A stretch of 64,000 nucleotides of DNA from Opitutaceae bacterium (GCA_002713695.1 PAUB01000047.1:104462-168461); one strand, 5' to 3'; shown: positions 8,980 through 18,212, numbered from the stretch's first letter. Notes: a model not told the origin generated them from the letters alone. Numbers and translations are program-made.

Positions 8980-9834
8980 ATGGCCTTAACTCATCCCGAT
9001 CAATTCCACAGTCAGGTGTGGCTGGAAAGTCCGATCAGCACTGCTGAGGGAGAGCTGCAACTGGCGGGGGCTCTGAGCGATGTGCAGGGGCTCGATCCCA
9101 ATTCGATGCGTGTTTTGGGAAGCTATTCCTTTGTCTACATGGTGAAAGGGAAGGGTTACTACGCTGATGCTCACGGGGTCCGCCAGAATCTTCGTGATGG
9201 TGATTTGATGGTGATATTTCCCGAGCTGGCCCACGCCTACGGACCAAGATTGAGTCAAAAGTGGGATCAGATCTACTGCGTCTTCAGCGGCCCCCAGTTT
9301 GATTTCCTCCGAGAGCGAGGCCTTTTGGATCCGCTCCATCCGGTCTGGCATCTCGAGCCAGTCGATTACTGGCGTCGCCGATTCGAGGAAGTGATTGGCA
9401 GTGAAGATTGGCACACCGAAGTGGGCGCCAAACGTGTGATGGGGCGTTTCCTGCACCTGATCTATGATATGTCGGCGGCGGATGCGGAGGGCTCAGCCCG
9501 ATTCGCTCGCGAACGTTGGCTCGAAGAAAGTCAACGGATCCTCGCCAATCGAGGCGACCACGGCTGGCCTTCGCCCGAGGAGGTCGCGCGAGAGGTAGGC
9601 CTTAACTACGACAACTTCCGTAAACAGTTTTCTCTAAAGCTAGGCGTATCCCCCGGCCAATTTCAGAAGCGTAAGAAAATCGATCGCGCCTGTGCCGCTA
9701 TCTACCAAGGCAGCCACGGTTTTAAAGAACTCGCCGACGAACTCGCTTTCTGCGACGTCTTCCATTTTTCGAAAACCTTCAAGCAAGTCATGGATATGAG
9801 CCCGTCGAGTTTCCGCAAGAAGGCGCACAAGTGA
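8980..9834 (+). CDS. AraC-family transcriptional regulator
   Basis: A 284-residue protein with an N-terminal cupin-like sensor domain (about residues 30-110, with G-S-Y-S-F-V-Y-M and D-G-D-L-M-V-I-F-P) and a C-terminal AraC-type double helix-turn-helix (about 180-284, with G-V-S-P-G-Q-F-Q-K-R-K-K-I and the second helix region F-C-D-V-F-H-F-S-K-T-F-K). Such regulators usually sense a sugar or related metabolite and activate nearby genes. It is divergent from the dioxygenase and flanked by carbohydrate genes, which are likely targets. It shares a bidirectional terminator with the gene that converges on it at 9919. Confidence 0.92.
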   Translation: MALTHPDQFHSQVWLESPISTAEGELQLAGALSDVQGLDPNSMRVLGSYSFVYMVKGKGYYADAHGVRQNLRDGDLMVIFPELAHAYGPRLSQKWDQIYCVFSGPQFDFLRERGLLDPLHPVWHLEPVDYWRRRFEEVIGSEDWHTEVGAKRVMGRFLHLIYDMSAADAEGSARFARERWLEESQRILANRGDHGWPSPEEVAREVGLNYDNFRKQFSLKLGVSPGQFQKRKKIDRACAAIYQGSHGFKELADELAFCDVFHFSKTFKQVMDMSPSSFRKKAHK

Positions 9835-9867
9835 GATCTGTTGAGACTGGCGTTTTGGGCCCACAAA

Positions 9868-9894
9868 AAAGCGACCGTTTCAAACGGTCGCTTT
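9868..9894. terminator. Bidirectional terminator between AraC gene and glycosidase-like gene
   Basis: Ten-base stem AAAGCGACCG/CGGTCGCTTT with a seven-base loop; the arms carry A and T tracts, so it can terminate both converging genes. Confidence 0.82.
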
Positions 9895-9918
9895 GTATTT
9901 GCTGAATTGCTCGATGGC

Positions 9919-12249
9919 TCAGTCGAACTTCGGCCAGTCTGCGCCCGGGATGGGACGCCAGAGGATGTCTTTATCGATCCGTGGTTTCTTGTGCCGGTAT
10001 TTTTTCATCAACCGGATTTTGCTGCGGAGTAGTTCCGAGAGATCCTCGCCATAGCAGAAGGTGTTGTTGGCGACTCCGGAGAGCACCATGAATTCGGTGC
10101 GGTCAGTTTCGAGCAGCTGGATGAGGTTTTGGGTGTTGATGAGCTCCTCGTCGATGGCGACTTGAAGTGCCTTTTCGTGCTTCTTCTTTTCGGCGGCTTT
10201 CGTGCTATCGAGGTAGCTGTAAACGTGGGCACACCAGGCGCAGACCATGCGAATAGAGCCGCAGACGATCCGGTAGCCACGAGTGCGGTCTAGTAGATCA
10301 CTGAAGGCGGCCTGAGTTTTTGGTTGGTCCACCGTTTGTGCTTCAAGTTTCTCGAGTTTTGCGACGAGCTTATCGATTCGCGGCAGAGAGTTTTTATCGA
10401 ATGCCTTGAGGGCCTCGAAGCCCTGTTCCTTGGTGACGATATCGAAGAGCACATCTTTGCCGAGATCGTTCATCCCGGGGTTGTTGTGTTGGAAGCAACC
10501 ATGGCGTTCGTAGTAGGCGCGATCCTTGGCGGGGATCGCTTCGATGTCCGGCACGTAGGGACGGTCCAGTGTGCGCTGCCAAGTGAAGCCGAATCCACTG
10601 AAGAGCATGACCGGCGGTTGCCAGCTGACCGCTTCTTCAAAGTCATCCCAGCAGGATACGAGTTTGGCGGCAAACTTCTCACCGACGAAGCCGCGGGCGG
10701 TATTGATCAACACGTCGTCGATGGAAACTTCCGGCGTGAATTGAGTTGCACGGATTACGGCCGGATTCGGCCAGTAAGGGGTTTGGCCGGTATTGTTGAG
10801 ACCGCCAAATCCACTGATGCGCTTGAGATCGAGATCGCGCATGGATTCCAATTTTTTCCGAAGTAAACGCGGATAAGGGACGCCCAGCAGAGGTTCGAAG
10901 CAGGCGGAAGAGCCGATGGCATATTGCATCGTTGGCTCCGCGCCTTGAGCGCGTGATTCGGCGAGCACCTTGCGTTCGCTTTCGTCGATCTCGGTTTGCA
11001 GCGGACTGCCGGCGACGCCGCTCATCTCGGGATATTTAGGGTGAGTGTAAGGGAGGGTATATCCTTTCACGAGCAAGCTGGGAGCCTCCCACGTGATGTG
11101 TTTGCTCATGCCCTTCTTGATATAATTCTGCTCCAGTTTGAAGGGTTCAAGTCGCAGGATGATATCGAAGTCGGGATTGGTCTCAGCGGCGGCGCCCTGG
11201 ATGTTGGCGAGGTAGCGCGTGATGCTTTCACCAGCGGCTTGCGCGACCTTTTCGTGGTTGCGCCATTCGCGGATCATGTAAGGTCCGCCATTGCGACCGA
11301 CATAGAGTGATCCGGTGTGTTCGAAACCAGCGCCACTGTCATTCGTCCACACGCTCATGTAGCTGAGATCCGGCGCGGCCTTCATGAGGTTTTTGATCGC
11401 TGCGCGATAGTGCTGTTTTGTGACAGGGTGATCCTGGGCGAGGCAGTATCGTGGTAGGCGCGAGCGGAACGGATGATCCACGCGTGCTCCGCGGAGCGTC
11501 GGATAGCGTTGGAAGAAACGCTCGGGTAGGGTGCGCGGCTCAAACATGCAGACGCCGGGTTTGAGACCGTATTTACGACCGAGAGCGACGATGCTCTTTA
11601 GGTTGTTGAGGTTGGCTTCGAGGTAGTGCGGTTGCCAGAGACCTTCCGTGAGCGGCGTGTCGATGAAGTGATTGAAGCCGGCGGTGTAGGTGTAGAATTG
11701 CGGGTAGTATTCCGACTGCACGGAGTCTTCCATCGGCATATGCGCTTGGAGGCCGTTGACCTCGACATGCGTGAAGCCGGTCTCTGCGAGCGTGGCGACG
11801 TATTGCTCACGATCGAACTTACGAGCACTGCGCCAGTATTGCGTGAGGCAGCTATCCCAGTGCGGACGATGCCAGGGAAACGTGACCGGTAGGAAGAGGC
11901 CACGACCGAGGTTTTCACGAGCGTCGTCAGTTAGCCCATTCGCGAGAAGGCGCACCGCGGCGTAGAGAAAAGCGCTTTCGTCGCCGGTGATTTCGCCGGT
12001 GCCGTCTTCGTTGATCTGCACCCACATCCAACCAGGTGTGTTGGCTTTGGACCTAGAGAAATTCTTCGCCCAACCGCGCGAAACAATCGAGAGAGTCACT
12101 CCCTTGCCGGGGCGCGCTGCTTTCGTCGCGGTCGCGCCGGTCAAGCGGGCGAGTTCAACCGCGGCCGTCTGTTCGACGTCCTGAAACTTGGTGGGGTAGA
12201 TGATGCGCTGCACATTGAGCGCGGCGAGAGGGGGTAGTTCGTTACTCAT
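9919..12249 (-). CDS. Large glycosidase-like protein of unknown specificity, paralogue 1
   Basis: A 776-residue protein with no signal peptide, so probably cytoplasmic. Residues to about 120 (M-W-V-Q-I-N-E-D-G-T-G-E-I-T-G then a helix F-L-Y-A-A-V-R-L-L-A) resemble the small alpha/beta domain found before TIM barrels in GH20/GH67-like enzymes. The following 450 residues fit a TIM barrel (G-F-T-H-V-E-V-N, G-L-K-P-G-V-C-M-F-E-P-R, W-T-N-D-S-G-A-G-F). The C-terminal 170 residues are helical. Asp, Glu and His in those motifs are shared with the paralogue at 12472 and are candidate active-site residues. I cannot name an established family. It ends at the shared terminator 9868-9894 and starts 222 bases from the paralogue. 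Confidence 0.75.
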   Translation of the reverse strand: MSNELPPLAALNVQRIIYPTKFQDVEQTAAVELARLTGATATKAARPGKGVTLSIVSRGWAKNFSRSKANTPGWMWVQINEDGTGEITGDESAFLYAAVRLLANGLTDDARENLGRGLFLPVTFPWHRPHWDSCLTQYWRSARKFDREQYVATLAETGFTHVEVNGLQAHMPMEDSVQSEYYPQFYTYTAGFNHFIDTPLTEGLWQPHYLEANLNNLKSIVALGRKYGLKPGVCMFEPRTLPERFFQRYPTLRGARVDHPFRSRLPRYCLAQDHPVTKQHYRAAIKNLMKAAPDLSYMSVWTNDSGAGFEHTGSLYVGRNGGPYMIREWRNHEKVAQAAGESITRYLANIQGAAAETNPDFDIILRLEPFKLEQNYIKKGMSKHITWEAPSLLVKGYTLPYTHPKYPEMSGVAGSPLQTEIDESERKVLAESRAQGAEPTMQYAIGSSACFEPLLGVPYPRLLRKKLESMRDLDLKRISGFGGLNNTGQTPYWPNPAVIRATQFTPEVSIDDVLINTARGFVGEKFAAKLVSCWDDFEEAVSWQPPVMLFSGFGFTWQRTLDRPYVPDIEAIPAKDRAYYERHGCFQHNNPGMNDLGKDVLFDIVTKEQGFEALKAFDKNSLPRIDKLVAKLEKLEAQTVDQPKTQAAFSDLLDRTRGYRIVCGSIRMVCAWCAHVYSYLDSTKAAEKKKHEKALQVAIDEELINTQNLIQLLETDRTEFMVLSGVANNTFCYGEDLSELLRSKIRLMKKYRHKKPRIDKDILWRPIPGADWPKFD

Positions 12250-12315
12250 AAATTAGTTGCGAGACAGACTGTCGAAAGGGCCTGCGCAACAATGCAAGAA
12301 ATACACGAAAAAATA

Positions 12316-12324
12316 GTGAATATT
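12316..12324. promoter_or_regulatory. GTGAATATT motif upstream of paralogue 1
   Basis: The sequence GTGAATATT about 70 bases before the ATG at 12249 also occurs, in the same orientation relative to the downstream gene, in the symporter upstream region (reverse complement of 7842-7850). A shared operator is possible, but the match is short. Confidence 0.2.
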
Positions 12325-12430
12325 TACCAATTTTAATTCCAACGCACCAGTTAGCCAGTTGTGGAATAGAAAATAGCCCCTTGGTTTAATGTAGTGATTA
12401 AAGGCAAATAGCCTATTTGGAGACACAAAA

Positions 12431-12457
12431 AAACACCCGCGATGGTCGCGGGTGTTT
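12431..12457 (-). terminator. Rho-independent terminator after paralogue 2
   Basis: Twelve-base stem AAACACCCGCGA/TCGCGGGTGTTT with a three-base loop and a T run on the minus strand, 15 bases after the stop of the 12472-14811 gene. It separates the two paralogues into distinct transcripts. Confidence 0.88.
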
Positions 12458-12471
12458 GAGTTGAGAATGAC

Positions 12472-14811
12472 TTACTTGGTGGGGAAACCTTCAGGCCACG
12501 GTTGATCGGGGGCGGGGCGCCAGAGGATGTCTTGATCGACGCTGGGTTTCTTGTGCCGGTATTTCTCCATCAGACGGATCTTGTTGCGCACGTGATCGCC
12601 GAGGTTTTTGCCGTAGATGAAGGTGTTTTCACCGGTTTCGGAAACGACCATGAATTCGGTGGGCGAGTTCTCGAAGTGATCGAGGAATCCTCGCGCATTA
12701 TCGAGTTCGAGATCGATGGAAGTCTGCAGGAATTTCTCTTGCTTCTTCTTTTGCGCCACCGTCTTGCTTTCGAGATAGCCGTAAACTCCCGAGCACCAAG
12801 CGACCACGGTGCGGAGCGTCGTGCCCCAGTGGCGATAGGCGCGGAGTCGATCCCGTAGATCGGCAAATACGGCGGTGGCTTGTGCGTCGTCGGCACATTT
12901 GGCGAGAGTCGCGGCGACGTGTTTCTCGGCTTTCACGATACGGGGTAGGAGGTTCTTATCGAAGCGGGGCACCATCTTATCGGCATCTTCGCGGGTGATG
13001 AGATTAAACAGCACGTCCTTGCCGAGATCGTTCATGCTGGGGTTGTTGTGCTGCATGCAACCGTGGCGTTCGTAGTAGTGACGCTCGGCGGCCGGGATGG
13101 CTTCGATGTCGGGCACGATCGGGCGGTCCCAAGTGCGTTGCCAGCACCAGCCGAAACCGCAGAAGAGAGGCACGACGGGTTGCCACGTGACGGCTTCCTC
13201 AAATAATGCCCATGCCTTTGCAAGCGCGGGGCCGTGCTTGGCTCCGGCGAAGCGCGCGGCTTCATCGGCGAGCACATCATCGATGGAACGATTCGGTGTA
13301 AATTGAGCGGCACGAATCGCGGCGGTGTTAGGCCAGAAGGGGGCCGCCGTGGTGTTGGCGAGACCACCCATCGCGCTGACCATATCGGCGCCGATGCCTT
13401 TGAGTTGAGACAGGCGCGCGTGGATCATTCGTGGCCATGGAATGCCTATGAGTGGCTCCTGATTCCAGACGGGGCCGGGAGAATAAGTGAGGATTGGTTC
13501 AATACCTTGAGAACGTTCTTTGGCGAGTTCGGTCTTCTCCCGCTTGTCCATCGTGCAATGAAACATGCCGCCGGCGACGTGCTGATCCTTGTAATGAGGA
13601 TGAGGGTATTCTGCCGAACCGTAGCCACGGGAAAACATCGAGGCGCCTTCCCAATGGATGCCGCGACCGAGTTCGGATTTGAGGTGATCGTGCTCTACCT
13701 TGAAGGGCTCGATTCGCAGGCTGAGCTTGAAGTCAGGATTCACCTCGCCCGCTGCGTCGCGGAGGTTGCGGAGGAAGACGCCAATGCTCTGACCGGAGGC
13801 CTTGGCGATGGCATCGTGGTTGCGCCATTCGCGAATCATGTAGGGGCCGCCGTTGCGACCGATGTAGAGCGAAGCGGAGTGCTCGAAACCGCCGCCGCTG
13901 TCGTTGGTCCAGATCGACATGGCGTCGAGGTCCGGCACGGCTTTCATCAATTCTTGGGTAGCGAGGCGGAAGTGATGTTTGGTGACAGGGTGATCCTGCG
14001 CCATCGTGTAGCGTGGCAGGCGCGAGCGGAACGGATGGTCGATCCGGGCGCCACGAAGAGTAGGATATTTCTGGAAGAAACGCTCAGGCAAGCTACGTGG
14101 TTCGTAGAGACAGACGCCGGGTTTGAGACCGAACTTCCGACCGATGGCGGAGAGGTTTTGGAGGCGCTCGAGATTGGCGTCGAGGTATTGTGTGGGCCAG
14201 ATGCCGCGGGTGAGCGGCGTGTCGATGAAATGATTAAAGCCGGGGCAATAGTCATAGAATTGTGAGTAGTATTCGCCAGGCACGGAATCTTCGTAGGGGA
14301 AGCTGGCTTGAAGACTGTTGACCTCGATGTGAGTGAAGCCCGATTCGGCGAGCTTTTCGGCGTATTCTTCTGGATTGAACTTACGGTTAGAGCGCCAGTA
14401 TTGCGCAAACGAGCCATCCCAGATCGGCTTGTTCATGCTGAAGCTGCGTTCGATGAGCAGGCCGGCGGCGAGTTTCTCGCGCGTGGCTCCCGTTAATCCG
14501 TGGGAGAGTAATCGCACAGCGGCGAATAGTCCCGAGCCTTCGCTAGCGATGATTTCGCCGGTGCCGTTTTCAGCGATGCGCAACCACATCCAGTTGTCCG
14601 CATTCTTCGCGGCTTTCTGTGCGGCGGGGACCCACTCGCGCGAGGCGAGGGCGACTTTGATCCCTTTGCCTGGACGCGAGGATGGCTTGGCGTTTACACC
14701 TGTGAGCTGCGCGAGTTCATCGGCTGCGGTTTTTTCAACCGGCACGCTCTTAGTTGGAAAGGAGACGCTGCGGACATTCAGGTCGGCGAAGGATGAGAGT
14801 TGGTTGCTCAT
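12472..14811 (-). CDS. Large glycosidase-like protein of unknown specificity, paralogue 2
   Basis: A 779-residue protein collinear with the gene at 9919 over its whole length. Long blocks are nearly identical, including R-N-G-G-P-Y-M-I-R-E-W-R-N-H, D-H-P-F-R-S-R-L-P-R-Y, Y-Y-E-R-H-G-C-x-Q-H-N-N-P and the C-terminal K-Y-R-H-K-K-P; other blocks differ clearly, so this is an old tandem duplication. The domain layout is the same: a small N-terminal alpha/beta domain, a TIM-barrel-like core and a helical tail. No signal peptide is seen. It has its own terminator and faces the AGE epimerase across a 131-base divergent promoter region, suggesting joint control with the forward sugar cluster. Function unknown. 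Confidence 0.75.
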   Translation of the reverse strand: MSNQLSSFADLNVRSVSFPTKSVPVEKTAADELAQLTGVNAKPSSRPGKGIKVALASREWVPAAQKAAKNADNWMWLRIAENGTGEIIASEGSGLFAAVRLLSHGLTGATREKLAAGLLIERSFSMNKPIWDGSFAQYWRSNRKFNPEEYAEKLAESGFTHIEVNSLQASFPYEDSVPGEYYSQFYDYCPGFNHFIDTPLTRGIWPTQYLDANLERLQNLSAIGRKFGLKPGVCLYEPRSLPERFFQKYPTLRGARIDHPFRSRLPRYTMAQDHPVTKHHFRLATQELMKAVPDLDAMSIWTNDSGGGFEHSASLYIGRNGGPYMIREWRNHDAIAKASGQSIGVFLRNLRDAAGEVNPDFKLSLRIEPFKVEHDHLKSELGRGIHWEGASMFSRGYGSAEYPHPHYKDQHVAGGMFHCTMDKREKTELAKERSQGIEPILTYSPGPVWNQEPLIGIPWPRMIHARLSQLKGIGADMVSAMGGLANTTAAPFWPNTAAIRAAQFTPNRSIDDVLADEAARFAGAKHGPALAKAWALFEEAVTWQPVVPLFCGFGWCWQRTWDRPIVPDIEAIPAAERHYYERHGCMQHNNPSMNDLGKDVLFNLITREDADKMVPRFDKNLLPRIVKAEKHVAATLAKCADDAQATAVFADLRDRLRAYRHWGTTLRTVVAWCSGVYGYLESKTVAQKKKQEKFLQTSIDLELDNARGFLDHFENSPTEFMVVSETGENTFIYGKNLGDHVRNKIRLMEKYRHKKPSVDQDILWRPAPDQPWPEGFPTK

Positions 14812-14966
14812 AATAAAAATGTGGAGTCAGGGGAAAAGGGGTTTGAGGCTAAACACAAGCGCGGGCCGTGTCAGCAGGTCGATTATTAGCCGAGGGTCTT
14901 TTGTGAAATAGCGCCGGACAAAAGCATGGTTGTGCGAGACGAGTGGAGCGGCAAAGTGGCTCTGAG

Positions 14967-16157
14967 ATGACTCCCGCACGACGTGATGACTTGATGACGG
15001 TTTACCGCGACGGCTTGCTCCATGATGTGCTGCCGTTTTGGGCGAAGCATGGCTGGGACCGCGAAAAGGGTGGGATGCTTACGGGTCTGGATCGCGACGG
15101 GACGCTGATCGACGACGATAAGGCAGTCTGGTTTCAGGGCCGCGCGGCATGGACGTTTGCGACGGCGTATCGATTGGCAGAGCCGCGCGAGGAATGGCGC
15201 GAGGTGGCGTTGTCGTGTGCGGATTTTCTGCGGAAGCACGCCTACGGTCCGGAAGGAAAAATGTATTTCACGCTCACTCGTGGGGGGCAGCCGCTGCGGA
15301 TGCGGCGATATGTATTTAGCGAATCATTTGCGGCGATCGGTTTCGCGGCCTGTTCGAAAATCACCGATGACGAAACGCTTGCGACCGATGCGTGGCGAGC
15401 ATGGGAGACTTATCTGCATCACAGTTTTACGCCGGGAGTAATGGTGCCGAAGACTGAGCCGGACACGCGACCGGCGAAGGGCTTGGCCCCTTGGATGATC
15501 GCGATGGCGACAGCGCAGGAGTTGCGCGAGCTGCTCGGAGATCAGGAAGTGGGAGGCGCGACCTGCACGCAGTGGATCGATCGGGCGATTGCCGAAATCG
15601 AAAACGACTTCTTTAAACCGGATCTAGGAGCGTTGATGGAAATGGTCGCGCCGGATGGTTCGCTGCTGGATCACTTTGACGGGCGCCAACTCAACCCCGG
15701 GCACGCGATCGAGGCAGCGTGGTTTATTTTGCACGAAGCGAAACACCGGGGAGGGGAGGCTCGGCTGGTTAAATTGGGTTGCTCGATTCTCGACGGGATG
15801 TGGAAGCTTGGTTGGGATCAGGAGCACGGGGGGATTCTCTACAATGTCGATGTGCGCGACCTGTGGGTGCAGGAGTATTGGCATCACATGAAATTTTGGT
15901 GGCCGCATAATGAAGCGGTGATCGCGACCTTGCTCGCGTGGGATCTCACGAAGGCCGCGAAGTATTTGGAATGGCACACGCTGGTGCACGATTGGTCGCA
16001 TGAGCATTTCGCGGATCCGGAGCACGGGGAGTGGTTGGGCTACCTCGATCGTGAAGGGCGGCCAACCTCAACGCTGAAAGGCGGCACGTTTAAGGGGCCG
16101 TTTCATTTACCCCGAATGCAGATGTATTGCTGGAAATTACTCGAAGGGATGTCTTAG
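14967..16157 (+). CDS. N-acylglucosamine 2-epimerase (AGE) family protein
   Basis: An (alpha/alpha)6-barrel sugar epimerase or isomerase; family members act on N-acylglucosamine, mannose or cellobiose. Visible family features are W-F-Q-G-R-A-A-W-T-F-A near the N-terminus, L-N-P-G-H-A-I-E-A-A-W with its conserved His, and K-F-W-W-P-H-N-E-A with a second conserved His, the usual catalytic pair. The ATG at 14967 is chosen over an in-frame GTG at 14943. It opens a forward run of five sugar-metabolism genes and is divergent from paralogue 2. Which sugar it epimerises cannot be told. Confidence 0.88.
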   Translation: MTPARRDDLMTVYRDGLLHDVLPFWAKHGWDREKGGMLTGLDRDGTLIDDDKAVWFQGRAAWTFATAYRLAEPREEWREVALSCADFLRKHAYGPEGKMYFTLTRGGQPLRMRRYVFSESFAAIGFAACSKITDDETLATDAWRAWETYLHHSFTPGVMVPKTEPDTRPAKGLAPWMIAMATAQELRELLGDQEVGGATCTQWIDRAIAEIENDFFKPDLGALMEMVAPDGSLLDHFDGRQLNPGHAIEAAWFILHEAKHRGGEARLVKLGCSILDGMWKLGWDQEHGGILYNVDVRDLWVQEYWHHMKFWWPHNEAVIATLLAWDLTKAAKYLEWHTLVHDWSHEHFADPEHGEWLGYLDREGRPTSTLKGGTFKGPFHLPRMQMYCWKLLEGMS

Positions 16158-16221
16158 CTCTTTCCTCTGTCTCAATTTGCCTTTGAACCTACAGTCTGGT
16201 CAACCTACCCCAATTTTACGC

Positions 16222-17238
16222 ATGCGCACACTGCATTATCCTGCCTTTGAACAGATGGAAATTCGCGACGTCGATGATGTCGCCCCTCAAGCCGATGAGG
16301 TTAAGATCAAGGTCGCGGCCTGTGGTATCTGCGGCAGCGAGCTGGAGTCCTACAAAAACAAGAGCCCCCGCCGCCCACCTCCATTGGTGATGGGACATGA
16401 ATTTTGCGGAACGATTGCCGAAACGGGGGCCAATGTAAGCGACTGGCAAGTAGGCGCAAAAATCGTGAGCAATTCCCTCGTGCCTTGTGGAAGCTGTGTC
16501 CGCTGTGATCGCGGGGACACGCATCTATGCGAATCTCGCCAGATTTTCGGAATGCATCGTCCCGGGGCGTTTGCTGAATTTCTGAACGTGCCCGCACGTT
16601 GCTTGATCCCTTGGCCAGAAAATGTTTCTGCGGAAGCGGCTTCGCTGGCGGAGCCGATGGCCAATGGCGTGCACGTCGTCCATGTCAGCCGGCATCTCAA
16701 TGCGGATACGGTACTTGTGATGGGTGCAGGTCCGATCGGTCTTTTTTGCCAACAGGCGATGCAGGTTTTACGTGGTTCTAAAGTTTACGTGGCCGATCTC
16801 AGCAATGAACGTTTGGAGGTCGCCAAGAAACTGGGCGCCGTGCGTGTGATCAATCCTCGTGATGAAGATGTGGTTGCGGTCATGAAAGAAGCCACTGGCG
16901 GTGAAGGTGCAGACTTGAGTGTGGATGCCGTCGGCTCGGGGATCACGAAGCGGACTGCGGTTGATGCGATTCGTCCTGGAGGTGGTTCTGTCTGGATCGG
17001 CCTACACGAAGACGAAATGACGTTTAATTCTTACGGCCTCACTCTTCCGGAAAAGCAGGTCTTCGGAAGTTACGCTGCGACAATTGATGAGCTGCAGCAC
17101 GCACTCAACTTGATGTCCGAAGGTAAGGTTGATGCTGAATCCTGGGTGCAGCGTTTCTCACTCGAAGACGGCGTCGAAGCTTTTCAGCGGATGCTCGCTG
17201 CCAAGGGTAACGACATCAAAGCAGTTGTTTGCCCTTGA
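16222..17238 (+). CDS. Zinc-dependent alcohol/sorbitol dehydrogenase (MDR family)
   Basis: NAD(P)-dependent polyol or sugar-acid dehydrogenase of 338 residues. Catalytic zinc ligands fit Cys37 and His59-Glu60 (G-H-E-F); the structural zinc site is Cys89, Cys92, Cys95 and Cys103 (C-G-S-C-V-R-C then H-L-C). The Rossmann motif G-A-G-P-I-G follows. The ATG at 16222 is chosen because translation from the upstream TTG at 16177 would add a non-homologous leader. It follows the epimerase by 64 bases. The likely role is oxidation or reduction of an intermediate in the local sugar route. Confidence 0.9.
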   Translation: MRTLHYPAFEQMEIRDVDDVAPQADEVKIKVAACGICGSELESYKNKSPRRPPPLVMGHEFCGTIAETGANVSDWQVGAKIVSNSLVPCGSCVRCDRGDTHLCESRQIFGMHRPGAFAEFLNVPARCLIPWPENVSAEAASLAEPMANGVHVVHVSRHLNADTVLVMGAGPIGLFCQQAMQVLRGSKVYVADLSNERLEVAKKLGAVRVINPRDEDVVAVMKEATGGEGADLSVDAVGSGITKRTAVDAIRPGGGSVWIGLHEDEMTFNSYGLTLPEKQVFGSYAATIDELQHALNLMSEGKVDAESWVQRFSLEDGVEAFQRMLAAKGNDIKAVVCP

Positions 17239-17280
17239 TGATTTCTATCAACCACGTTTAACCGCCTTTTCTATACCCCT

Positions 17281-18108
17281 ATGAAAACAGACCCCACTCG
17301 CATACCTCTGAAAGATCGATTCCAGGGCAAGGTAGCCCTCGTGACCGGCGGCACTAATGGAATCGGCCGCGCCATCGCGCTTGAGCTTTTACGCGAAGGT
17401 GCACAAGTCGCCGTGAGTGGTTTGCCGACTGATGCTGAAGAAGGTCGCGCGGCTTTCGAAGCGGAAGGTTTTTCGCCGCTGATCGTCGCAGGTGATATGA
17501 GCGAAGAAGCGTTTTGCCAAAAGCTGGTGGGCGACACGGTAGCGAAGTTTGGTCGCTTGGATTACTTGGTGAACAACGCGTTTTCATTCATCGCCAAAGG
17601 GCTCGATGCGAAACGTGAAGACTTCCTCTATTCACTGGAAGTTGGTCCGTTAGGTTTCGCTTTGATGATTCAACTCACGTCCGAGGAGATGAAGAAAAAC
17701 GGTGGTGGTGCGGTCGTGAATGTTTCGAGTATTTCGTCCTGGGTCGCGCAGCCGAATCGGTGGACCTATAACATGTCGAAGGGTGCCGTCACGCAGCTCA
17801 CGCGTTGTGCAGCGATGGATTTGGCGCAGGAAAATATCCGTGTGAATAGCATCAGCCCCGGGTGGATCTGGACGCGCGAGGTGGACAAGGCGGCGGGAAA
17901 TGATCGCGAGAAATTTGATCCTGTTTGGGGACGCTATCACATGTTTGCTCGGATGGGGCATACGGTGGAGATGGCTGGCCCGGCGTTGTTCTTGTTGAGC
18001 AATGATGCGTCGTTCATCACCGGCACGGATCTGCCGGTCGATGGTGGTTACAACGGGATGGGTCCCGAAGGTCTCGGCGAATCGAGTAAGATCGCCGGCA
18101 GCAAATGA
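17281..18108 (+). CDS. SDR-family oxidoreductase
   Basis: Classical short-chain dehydrogenase of 275 residues. The cofactor motif T-G-G-T-N-G-I-G is at residues 22-29, N-N-A at 98-100, the catalytic Ser in the S-S-I-S-S block at about 150, and Y163-x-x-x-K167 in W-T-Y-N-M-S-K. The C-terminal block G-T-D-L-P-V-D-G-G-Y is typical. SDRs in such clusters oxidise aldoses (for example fucose or galactose) to lactones or interconvert keto-sugar acids. It lies 42 bases after the zinc dehydrogenase and before a repeat element. Confidence 0.92.
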   Translation: MKTDPTRIPLKDRFQGKVALVTGGTNGIGRAIALELLREGAQVAVSGLPTDAEEGRAAFEAEGFSPLIVAGDMSEEAFCQKLVGDTVAKFGRLDYLVNNAFSFIAKGLDAKREDFLYSLEVGPLGFALMIQLTSEEMKKNGGGAVVNVSSISSWVAQPNRWTYNMSKGAVTQLTRCAAMDLAQENIRVNSISPGWIWTREVDKAAGNDREKFDPVWGRYHMFARMGHTVEMAGPALFLLSNDASFITGTDLPVDGGYNGMGPEGLGESSKIAGSK

Positions 18109-18118
18109 CGCTAGATAT

Positions 18119-18190
18119 GTAGGCTGGGATCGCTGATCCCGCCTCGAACAACCAAAGACTTCCAAAGCGGGATCAGCGATCCCGACCTAC
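18119..18190. repeat. REP-like inverted repeat, 24-base arms
   Basis: Arms 18119-18142 and 18167-18190 are inverted copies with two mismatches, separated by 24 bases. Each arm contains its own palindrome GGGATC-GCT-GATCCC. The two-copy, head-to-head layout resembles a REPIN (paired REP units) more than a simple terminator, and no T run follows. It lies between the SDR and the hydroxyacid dehydrogenase. A single copy is present in this window. Confidence 0.75.
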
Positions 18191-18212
18191 AACTAATCTA
18201 AAACACCCTTTT

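Noticed and set aside
13234..14265. Long forward open frame of 343 codons
   Set aside because: It is antisense to the conserved 12472-14811 gene, has no recognisable domain, and reflects the codon bias of the opposite strand.
18119..18190. Reading the inverted repeat as a plain transcription terminator
   Set aside because: No T run follows on either strand, and each arm is itself palindromic, which fits a paired REP unit better.
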